NCBI GenBank assembly: GCA_020284085.1
Contig: JACEVL010000019.1
Coordinates: forward strand, 3,405,162-3,469,161
From: Aporrectodea caliginosa
Taxonomy: Eukaryota > Annelida > Clitellata > Crassiclitellata > Lumbricidae
Length of the DNA stretch: 64,000 nt
Direction of reading: 5' to 3'
A program made the position numbers and the translations under genes. Shown piece by piece: positions 55,736 to 64,000 of the stretch. Under the pieces are notes generated by a model. It ran no database searches. It saw only the letters and a list, made by a program, of their open reading frames with translations, and was not told the DNA's origin. The first letter of the stretch is position 1, and every line of letters starts with the position of its first letter.

Positions 55736-55789
55736 AATTCTCATCATCATCATTTTATATTTTTTATTATGTTGGAACATGTTGAACAG

Positions 55790-56199
55790 CTGTATTAATA
55801 CATAACACATGAATGTGCATCGATACACTACACAGATTCAACACATACATTTACATATATAATAATACGTACTACAAATGAGAGCATATTTGCGTACACG
55901 TATCGATGCAGATAAATGCACAATTTAATACATTAATAATAGGAAATATATATTCGTATAAATAGATATATGCATTGATTATATATAATACGAATCTGTA
56001 TGTGCAAAAGCATATATTATATATTTATATAACATACATTATAATATATATACATGCATTCCTAACATAATAATGTTATGCATGTGTATGTAATATATAT
56101 ATAATATATATATATATTTAAAGACCTATATATATATATATGCAATCATGATTATATAATAAGAATCTATAGGGTAAAGCATATATTTATATAACTGAT

Positions 56200-56231
<32 letters not shown>

Positions 56232-56718
56232 ACTATATATATAGTCATTTGTCTATAATATATATGCGTTGATAATTATTTTATTATATGAATGTGTAGG
56301 TGGAAATATAGAAATATATCTATTATATATATATATATATATATTGCTATATATATATGTTATTTCGAGTATGTTAGGATTTAATTAAATCGTTGGCAGA
56401 GTTCCAAAACGGTCTCTGATGGTTTGTGAGTTAAATTCATCCGGCAGATAATATGCCTTGGGGCAAATACCCTTCAAGACAGTTCACGGCTAAATGAGAA
56501 AAGCCGCTCTTTCATATCTATAATTATAAGGTCTAAGATTTCACAACTTTATTTAGAAGACTAATATATCGCAAATGCATATCTAATGATAAATAATATA
56601 TATGCATACTTTAGTGCTCACGTATAAAATATCTCTATCTCTCTGTATACTTATATAAATATATATATGTATATATATATATGTATATATATATATAAAC
56701 ATGTTATAGAAATACTAT

Positions 56719-56762
<44 letters not shown>

Positions 56763-56990
56763 TGATGCAAGCGATATATATAATCTATTATGTATGTTTA
56801 TTTGTGTGTGTGCATGTATGTGCATCTGTAATTATGCGTATTTTCTATAATTTATGTATGTATATAAATGTATCTGTGCGTGTACGTATATATGTGTACG
56901 TGTATGTGTACGTGTATGTGTATATGTATATGCGTATATGATGTATGTGTAAATGCACATGCATTATTATGCATGTGTATATGTTTATGT
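55790..56990. other. Very AT-rich region with (TA)n runs
   Basis: Imperfect tatata and atatgtatgt repeats throughout (for example 56720-56760). A gtgtac/gtatgt purine-pyrimidine stretch lies at 56870-56950. No genes. Confidence 0.8.
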
Positions 56991-56996
56991 ATATGT

Positions 56997-57285
56997 ATGG
57001 GGAGGGAGATAGTATAATGGATAACACTCTTGCCTGAAGTTTTCACGGACCCGGTTCGATTCCTGTAAGGCCCTTAGGTTTGGCTCATGCCTTCATTCCC
57101 TATGTGGCAGCAAAAGTACCATGAGATTGCGCCTTGCATGGCTGCAACTTTGTTGATTTATGTCTTCTGTAATTTATATCTTGTGAATTGTTTAATCTCC
57201 ATTACATGTACATGTACAGTGCAGTGCGTTTGTCAGGCGCTTCATTTAAGAATAAATATTATTATTATAATTATTATCATAGTCT
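56997..57285 (+). mobile_element. SINE S1, plus strand, full length
   Basis: tRNA-like head: GATAGTATAATGGATAACAC (box A) and GGTTCGATTCC (box B, 57053-57063). Then the family body (ATTTATGTCTTCTG, GTGAATTGTTT) and the 3' end GTGCGTTTGTCAGGCGCTTC with an ATT-rich tail (57250-57280). A tRNA gene is excluded by lack of a closed acceptor stem. Confidence 0.88.
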
Positions 57286-57344
57286 ATGTATGCGTATGTG
57301 CATAGATGATGTATATGTTTATGTAAATGTATATGTATATAACT

Positions 57345-57840
57345 ATGTATAATGCATCTTATCCCCATACCTATTTAACCAGGTATTAGAAGCAGTAATG
57401 TCACTCAGCCTTAGCAACACCGAGACAGGAATCAAATTAAATGGAGGGCTGGTGAACAATCTCCGATTTGCTGACGATATTGGCCTCCTCATTATCACTA
57501 GAAGCGGACCAGAACTACAGGGTATACACGACACAGATTGACGAAACAACTATAGAAGATTCGGCCTAGTGTTCAACGCAGAGAAAACCAAAACACTGGT
57601 GATTGAAAAGACCAAAGAGACACCAATAAGGATCAACATCCGAGGAGAAGCTATATATTGAGCAAGTAGAACAATAATAATAGCAGCAACGATAAAGATA
57701 TACAAAGAAGAATTGAACGCGCTTCACAAGCATTTGGAATGATGAACAGGATATGGAGAAGCAGAGAACTGACACAGACAACCAAGATTAAAATATACGA
57801 GACGATGATACAACCGATTTTCCTATATAAACAGATCGCT
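57345..57840 (+). mobile_element. RTE-like LINE reverse transcriptase relic
   Basis: Plus strand: LSPYLFNQVLEAVMSLSLSN, GIKLNGGLVNNLRFADDIGL (FADD catalytic motif), FGLVFNAEKTKTLVIEKTKE, then RIERASQAFGMMNRIWRSRE and IKIYETMIQPIFLY. Two stops and at least one frameshift; the ends are missing. Its tail should resemble the fragment at 24690-24995. Confidence 0.88.
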
Positions 57841-58169
57841 TTAACCGATCGGCTACCTTGTCCTACATTATGTCTCATTTTGGTTTGCGCGCTGGACTGT
57901 TGACCGAGAGCGAATTATTATTATTATTCCAATCCTCGTCCATTATACTATAGTACAGAGGGTTATTTTATGCTGACACTTCCTGATGGATACTCTTATA
58001 TGCACACTCTACTGATATAATAGTCTAGGGCCTTAGAGATAGTTTCCGTTTGTCTCTCGTTTTCTTAATTTGTCGTTGAATAAATGTTTTATAATCTAAT
58101 TCGATTATTAGAACATAACACTTCCTATTCTTAATTTTTCCTTGGACCAATTTCTACGATTTTATGTGT

Positions 58170-58300
58170 CTTTTTAATGTAAGTGTAATGCACAATTTAT
58201 AAAGCGCCACTGAGAGAGAGAGGTCAGTGGCGCTGCCGACCAGTGTCATTTTCATCACTGAAAAAGAGAAAAGTTTTAAGGCAATTGAGTAACTGAGGAC
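58170..58300 (-). mobile_element. LINE 3' end stub
   Basis: Minus strand: GTCGGCAGCGCCACTGACC...AGTGGCGCTTTATAAATTGT, followed by GCATTACACTTACA, matching the other LINE ends. Confidence 0.7.
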
Positions 58301-58324
58301 AGAATGAGGATCTATAGCCGCATG

Positions 58325-58665
58325 TACATCGTCATCCTCTACCTCTTCTGTCTTCCTCATCCTCCCCCTCTGCTCATCATTCCTCCTCCTCCTCCTCCTC
58401 CTCCTTCTCCTTTCCTACTCCTCGTCTTCCTCCTTCTCCTCCTCTTCTTCCTCATGCTCATCCTCCTTCTTTATAAACTTCTTCCTCCTTCACATCTTCT
58501 TCCTCTTCTTCTTCCTCCTTTTTCCTCCCTCTTGCGCTCCAATTCTCCAACTTTTTTCTTCCTCCTCCCCCGCCTCTCCTTCTCCACCCCTGCTCCTCTT
58601 CCTCTCCATACTCTCCTTTCTCCTCCACATCCTCCTCCACGTCTTCCTCGGAGGAGTCCTTCTGA
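58325..58665. repeat. Polypyrimidine (CTC/TTC) tract
   Basis: About 340 bp of C/T on the plus strand with few interruptions; frames in it are artefacts. Similar tract at 63085-63385. Confidence 0.9.
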
Positions 58666-58864
58666 TTGCATTTTTAGCGGATGAATGATCGTCGACCTTT
58701 GACCCCCGGTCATCAATCACCTGTCAGACTGTCTCATAAGACCCACGTGTCGTTTGCTCTGCACGAATCGAGGCGTTTATATAGCTCCTCTTTTGACCTC
58801 TGACCCAGACCTCACTTCGTCATCGGTTGTCCTATTTGTATCATGAGAATTTATACCCAATACA

Positions 58865-59115
58865 TATACACTGCGAACGAAAAAAAGAACGATCAGTTAT
58901 TGCTTGATTCCCAAATGCATAAACTGTGAGCGAAAAAAGCGAAGTCTTAAATATTGCTATATATCTCCATCATGTACATCGTGATCGAAAAAAGCGAACC
59001 ATTGATTATTGTGAGAGTCCCAATGCATCCAATGTGAAGGATAAGATGAACCATTGAATTATTGCTATATTCCGAATACGTGCTTGGGTCTAACACGTGA
59101 ACGAAAAAGCCGACT
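58865..59115. repeat. Degenerate ~54-bp tandem repeat
   Basis: gtgagcgaaaaaagcgaa-type cores at about 58872, 58925, 58980, 59033 and 59096, each followed by attgaattattgctatatt-like sequence. Confidence 0.75.
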
Positions 59116-59289
59116 CGGTGTCTTTTTGTAAAGTTAAATGTCGAGGCCATTAAAAGATATTAAAACATTTGAATCATAAAGCAGTAAGTATGTAAGTGTT
59201 CGCAGATGTCAAGCTCATATGCATTAGAATTAACATTTAATCCATTTACACTAGGCCTATGTTTTTACATTTATTAACAAATGCAATAG

Positions 59290-59660
59290 GAACTAAATTT
59301 GTCCACGAAACTAGGTAATAAATTTAAAATGATGGAAGTAGAAATAAATTTTTAATAATTAAAACGAGGACTAAACTCAAATTTAAAAGTATAAACTAAA
59401 TTTAAAATCGTGAACTATAGGAAATGAAGTTAATATTGTAAAAATAAGATTTACTAATAATGTAAAGTTAGAAACTAAATTTAAAATAATTAAAATAAGC
59501 ACGCAATTCAAAATTGATTAATTAAAAGGGAGAAACTAAATTTAAAATGATTAAATAGGAACAAAATTTAAAATTTAAAATGAATCAAAATTTAAAATTA
59601 TTATGAAAATATGAATTAAATTTAAAAACATAAAACTAGAAACAAAACTTGTTTTATTAA
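59290..59660. repeat. AT-rich repeat of AACTAAATTTAAAAT
   Basis: More than ten variants of aaactaaatttaaaatgattaa at irregular 25-45 bp spacing. Confidence 0.75.
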
Positions 59661-59699
59661 TAAAACTCAAACTTTAACTTTAAAATTTATCAATATTCG

Positions 59700-60500
59700 T
59701 TTATTGGATGCCTATTCAAGTTGAAACAGCCGCAACTCAATAACAGATTTACAATGGGACAGATCACAGCTATACTCAGGGCGCTGGGCCAACCGGGGCC
59801 AATCGGTCAGCCCTCCATAGGCCTTCTCATTAGTTTTAACACATGTTCACATATGTATACATGTAGAGGAGTCGTGGTATAAAGTTTCTGTCGTCCTTTT
59901 GTGACAGTGTAAACCGATGCGCCCGGGTTCTGAGGTTGTAACTATGGCAACGAGGCTCTTCTGAGTATATATGGTTTTGATTTAAGATGGTTACCCTAAA
60001 TGGGATTCATCTGCCGCCGCAGCTAGTTGTCCCTCTTGGGGTGGTTGGCCCGAGAAACCCTGCAGCAATTGCTCGATCCTCGCTCTTTCTCGTGTGAGCC
60101 GGCGATGCGTACATGAAAGATGCGTTTGTGGTCATTCTTGCGACCCCCTGCAGGATGGCGGGAGGGAGGCGGGATACCATACGACCGCAGGACTCCGAGT
60201 ACGTACAGCCTGACGGTACAGGGACAAGGCGCAGGATGGCAGAACCCCAGCGAGGTACGGGGGCTGTGTCAAGATCAAGTTACTTCCAGCAGTGGCGTAA
60301 ATCATGGGAGGGACAGAGGGGACTGTCCCCCAAAAAGTTTTGACTTAAAGCCTTTCTGTCCCCCCCCCCCAAAATCCAGCCCTCGTAGGTACTCTGTCCC
60401 CCCAAAGTTATGTATAGATTTTCGCCTCTGACTTCCAGTACCCACCGATGGAATTACTCGCCTGGTAATATTGGGGGAGGGTTGGGTGTGCGTCTCCGTC
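59700..60500. other. Spacer with possible hAT-like fragment
   Basis: No gene recognised. Near 60293 cagtggcgtaaatcatggg...gtccccccaaaa resembles a hAT or MITE terminus, without a clear second end. Confidence 0.4.
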
Positions 60501-60509
60501 CCTTCCTCA

Positions 60510-61210
60510 AAACAATTATGGTCCAAGCGTCCGAGATGGATTCTGAGGAAGATAATTGTCTTTAGCCCAGGTAGAGATACATGGTCGAACTCTACAGAAA
60601 CTGTTGCTAGATGGTTTGAGCCGACGACCATGCAGATAATTATGAGTCATCTGCATATTAGGCCATGACGTGGAAGTCATGGAGAGAATGGGGATCAGAA
60701 ACCCCGACGATGTATATGACGCTGGGACTATCCAGGAGCCTTGTATGACACTGGTGTTGATTTCAACATCTCCAGATAACATGCATATATGTATACTTGG
60801 TAATGTAGACTCTGTTTTGAAAGTAATTTACCAGCCAGTTGTAAGTTTCGTCAGGTAGATCCAATTTGAGCATCAGTGTACGATGGCCGACCGTATCGAA
60901 GGCCTAGGAGTAATCCATCGATATTGCCGCACAAAAGTCGTTTCTTAGCAGCATGGTTGAGATTTTGCTGAAGAAGAACAATGTTGGCTTCGGTGGTGGA
61001 CCCTGTCGGCCTGAATGAGAATTGGTCGCCCAGGTTATCCTTGATAGGAGGGAGACTCAATGCCGGATAAAGGTATGAATGAACTATAATTCTCTGGACA
61101 GTAGGGACAGTGGAAATTGAGCGGAAGTCTGCAGGAGTTGTGGGTTTGGAGACCTTTGGAATTGGGCAGACTGCTCCTGATAATAATAGCATCATCTGTA
61201 ACAATGCCAC
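60510..61210 (-). mobile_element. LINE reverse transcriptase relic, second group
   Basis: Minus strand in several frames: VCPIPKVSKPTTPADFRSIS, SYLYPALSLPPIKDNLGDQF, FRPTGSTTEANIVLLQ, then INTSVIQGSWIVPASYTS and MTHNYLHG...STWAKDN. Typical order of RT motifs 1-2, B and C in CR1/Jockey-group LINEs. The motif A region and the YADD box are damaged; inactive. Confidence 0.82.
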
Positions 61211-61214
61211 GGAT

Positions 61215-61525
61215 AGTGATAATGAACAGTCAATAGACTATTATAAGTAAGTGGCCTGCTCTCTTGCTGAAGGCCTATGTTGAGGCCTAAGGTGATCACT
61301 TTGAACAGAAATTCATATAAAAATATGTTTAGTTCAATTAACTGAAATTTTCCCGTTTGGGTAAAATATTACTGTTAATTTTCATGAGTTTTTTAATATT
61401 TCTATTGACATCATTATTGTAACAGTAACAGGAGCAAAAGCAAACAACAGTGATGCACATTGCACTCCTATAACACGAAACCGTAACACTGGTCACTTTC
61501 AAAGTATTGTATTACTCTCATTAAT
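61215..61525. other. Spacer, nothing recognised
   Basis: AT-rich unique sequence between the LINE relic and the hAT element. Confidence 0.5.
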
Positions 61526-61537
61526 ATAGTCGTATAC

Positions 61538-62089
61538 CAGTGCTGTCCAACCTTTTTGACCCCGCGGGCCACCGAAGAAGTTATTTGTGAAGCCGAGGGC
61601 CGCACCAAACACAAAAGCAACGACTAAAATTTATTGAAAATTATTAACTGTATTAAAATTAATTATGGAACAATAATAGTGAATATTGTATGTTTGGAAT
61701 GTATGGCATGCTTTCAGTAACAAAAATAAATGTTCAAGCACCTTTTTAATGAGATATTTGGCTTTGAATTGTGCTTTCAAATTTTTGTATGCTATACACA
61801 TTATATTTGTATAATTATTAAATTTTGATTTTTTTCCCGCTCATGTTGAGAACCGTAGACTACGTTTTAAAAATGTAAACAAGCTTAGTGCGTCGTAGGA
61901 ACTGGATTTTGTGTTCACATTGTCAAATGATAAACCAAGTTATGAACGAATAGCTATGCAAGTAGGCAGATACTTTGTCTTTTACTTCATTTTTACAGAA
62001 ATTGCAAATATTTAGTGAGCTCGGGCGGGCCACTTAGAATCAGCCCGCGGGCCGCATGCGGCCCACGGGCCGCGGGTTGGACAGCACTG
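61538..62089. mobile_element. Non-autonomous hAT element with perfect 8-bp TSD
   Basis: Terminal inverted repeats CAGTGCTGTCCAACC match over 15 of 15 bases; inside them lie GC-rich inverted parts (ccccgcgggccacc / gcccgcgggcc). Flanked by TCGTATAC on both sides (61530-61537 and 62090-62097). 552 bp, no transposase. Little decay, so a relatively recent insertion. Confidence 0.93.
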
Positions 62090-62099
62090 TCGTATACGA

Positions 62100-62478
62100 A
62101 AGGAAGTTTACTCTGATCGAACATTGCTTCCAAATTTATATAGGAACCATGATAGTGACTGTACAAAATGATGGAGCCAATAAATTTGAATGAGTTTGTT
62201 TTTATGGTTCACCGTATACAGTGTATACACATAGCATGGCCTACTTGTTAAAATAATAGATGTATTTAATCCGACAAGTCTGTAAACATTTCTAAACAAG
62301 ACAAGTATAATAAACGTTTGGGCTTGTATTGTGTATGTCAGTCTGTATGTTTTGTCATTTAATGTATGCTTTGGAGCGCATGCATAAGTGTTTGTGTGTT
62401 TGCTTGCATTTGTTTGTTTGTGTGTGTGTTCGTTTGTGTGAGTCTGTGCGGGGAGTGTGTTATGTGAGGTATGTGTGA

Positions 62479-62480
<2 letters not shown>
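62100..62480. other. Spacer, nothing recognised
   Basis: No repeat family or coding signal recognised. Confidence 0.45.

Positions 62481-62483
<3 letters not shown>

Positions 62484-62568
<85 letters not shown>
62484..62568. repeat. (GT)n microsatellite
   Basis: About 42 uninterrupted units. Confidence 0.95.
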
Positions 62569-62570
<2 letters not shown>

Positions 62571-62579
62571 CTGTGTATA

Positions 62580-63080
62580 TATATATATAATTATATATAC
62601 AAGTGACCTCAAGCAGGGAACTAGTTTGGCGGAGGGTCATTATGGCGGTCACGCCGTCCTTTTTTCCCTAACCAGAAACGCATTGCATGGACGCTATTTG
62701 ACATTATCGCATCAAGACGGAAGTATGTACTGCGCATGTCCGTTCGTCTGTTTCCCATTAGCTACCCGCCATAAACAACCAGACGATAGATAACTTCGCC
62801 TCAGGCAGCTCTTTCGAGGGGCGGGGCTTCGAAGTTGATTGATGGCTGGCCATCGGGCTAGGTCAGCTTCTCGAGGCTGATTTAAGGGATGGCGGTTGGC
62901 TGTTGAGTGACACGTGATGTCGTCAGCTAAGAGGGCGGAGCTCAAATTGACTGACGTCCGATGAATTATTATTAGAACCATAAAATATTTTAACGAAAAA
63001 GCAGGCCCTACACGTCAATTTACTAAATTCAGTGAGCTATTTATTTAGAATAACTTATTAGTCAATGCAGTGTTTACTCA
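62580..63080. other. Spacer, nothing recognised
   Basis: Slightly more GC than its surroundings (62620-62950) with no recognisable exon. Confidence 0.45.
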
Positions 63081-63084
63081 TAGC

Positions 63085-63385
63085 GCTGGACTTCTTCCTA
63101 TCTTCCTCCTCCTCCTTCTCTTCCTTCGGCTTCTCCTCTCTTCATTGTATATCTTCCTTACCGCCTCCCTCTGCTCCTTTCTCCTGCTCCTTTCTCCTCC
63201 TTCTTCCTCCCCCTCCTCATACTCCTCTGTTTTCTTCTGGTTCCTCCTTCCCCTCCTGTGCGTCTTTTTCTTGTTCCTCCTCCTCCTTTTTCTTCTTCCT
63301 CCTCCTCCTATTCTTCTTCTTCTTCTTCGTCTTCCCCTCCTCCTCTTTTTCCTCTTCTTCCTCCTCATACTCCTCCTAGGTCAAC
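63085..63385. repeat. Polypyrimidine (CTC/TTC) tract
   Basis: About 300 bp; Ser/Leu/Phe-rich or Arg/Lys/Glu-rich frames on both strands are artefacts. A short piece recurs at 63546-63585. Confidence 0.9.
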
Positions 63386-63649
63386 CCAAAAGGGTCATAG
63401 CCTATGGACCGCTGCGTCTGGATAATATTTGGCAGTAGTAACAGTGCACAAACAAAATGCATTGCGTGAGAGTATGATACACAAATCACAAATAAACGAA
63501 CCAAACATAACTGATAGTTTAATTTAAGTCTTATAACATACAGACTTCCTCCTCCTCTTTTCTTCTTCCTTCTCTTCTTCCGCTCCCAGTTTGGCCTACA
63601 CCTGTTCTCATTCCATTCTTATCTCCAGATAATTAATTACCTTTAGTAA

Positions 63650-63830
63650 TATTCATTCCACATTTAAGCTCCACAATCCAATGACAAGGCATCAATCGAT
63701 GGCGCTGAGCAACTGTGAGCGAAGGACTTGCTCGAGGTCCCTGAAACAGTTCTGGTCTCAGAGGAAGAGGATCCAACCCGTGCCTTCCTAGTTACAAGGC
63801 GAGTGCTCTAGCTAATAGGAAAAAGTTATT
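63650..63830 (-). mobile_element. tRNA-derived SINE, second family (CORE-like)
   Basis: Minus strand: TATTAGCTAGAGCACTCGCC (box A-like), CACGGGTTGGATCC (box B-like), then GGGACCTCGAGCAAGTCCTT and CACAGTTGCTCAGCGCC, resembling the CORE-like segment at 27636-27680. The 3' end is unclear. Confidence 0.6.
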
Positions 63831-63924
63831 TCCAGTGCTGAGCGACACTTTTTGGCTACCAGGGTTATTGCTGTCAACCATTTCTTGCCATTAATTTAAA
63901 GTACGACCAATCAACTTATTATTA

Positions 63925-63980
63925 TATTTTTCCAAAGTTTAACGACAACTTATAATTACAGTACTGTCGTTGACGTCTTT
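63925..63980 (-). repeat. Isolated hairpin-box fragment
   Basis: gtttaacgacaacttataattac...gtcgttgacgtc: a diverged minus copy of the GTCAACG...GTCGTTAAAC box, the only one seen to the right of 55 kb. Confidence 0.5.
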
Positions 63981-64000
63981 AATTAAAGATAATAATAATT

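Noticed and set aside
56997..57075. A genuine tRNA gene (A and B boxes present)
   Set aside because: No closing acceptor stem or proper anticodon arm; followed by the SINE body and tail seen in three other copies.
58304..58720. Pro/Leu-rich and Glu/Arg-rich frames
   Set aside because: Polypyrimidine tract artefact; the same holds for 63065-63438.
62359..62793. His/Thr and Cys/Val repeat frames
   Set aside because: Reading of the (GT)n microsatellite.

Overview
This 64 kb window is animal (metazoan) nuclear DNA, almost certainly from an invertebrate. It is AT-rich and holds no bacterial-style operons. It contains split exons with GT/AG borders, CR1/L2-like, RTE-like and RLE-type LINEs, tRNA-derived SINEs, hAT, piggyBac, Tc1 and Helitron elements, and very long (TAA)n arrays. 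The species cannot be told from the sequence. All counts and pairings below were read by eye.

Layout. (1) From 1 to about 54,580 the background is one unusual, unclassified, internally repetitive sequence laid down dozens of times in both orientations. It is built from a few recurring modules: a promoter-like module (CTTTAGACACCTTTAAAACG, then 23 or 25 nt, then a TATA box); a hairpin closed by a GAGA tetraloop (AACGGT-GAGA-ACTGTT); a hairpin with stem CGACGTC/GATGTCG, loop AACGGCC...CATAA and the trailer GTTAAAC; and a two-hairpin box (CACTGCC/GGCAGTG, then GCGACGC/GTGTCGT). Stems vary between copies by compensatory and wobble changes, and the wobble pairs make sense on one strand only. My main proposal is that this is a large array of structured non-coding RNA genes, or their decayed copies, with snRNA-type promoters. 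(2) At 5,600-9,120 on the minus strand lie three exons of a CUB-domain protein gene. The exon for the second half of the domain is present twice, in tandem. (3) At 39,352-43,510 there is a 4.2 kb block free of the modules, with palindromic subterminal repeats; it is probably a DNA transposon. (4) At 44,400-52,000 two intact reverse transcriptase/restriction-like endonuclease retrotransposons (1005 and 996 codons) sit tail to tail, each in a (TAA)n microsatellite, with several truncated relatives at 48,176-48,245 and 54,600-55,257. (5) From 55,260 to 64,000 the modules are absent. This part holds TTA and AT-rich simple sequence, a tRNA-derived SINE, LINE relics, one well-preserved hAT element with an 8-bp target duplication, minisatellites and polypyrimidine tracts.

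How the parts interact. Younger elements have landed in the module array, and several leave readable empty sites. A 406-bp Helitron, a hAT element (duplication CGTTAAAC) and a piggyBac (TTAA) interrupt array units; the last two use the conserved GTCGTTAAAC trailer. A 5'-truncated LINE is inserted inside a SINE. SINE tails end in (ATT)n, and such arrays are the landing sites of the RLE retrotransposons. Apart from the CUB exons and the two large retrotransposon ORFs I find no convincing protein-coding gene. Most other long ORFs are readings through microsatellites or biased tracts.
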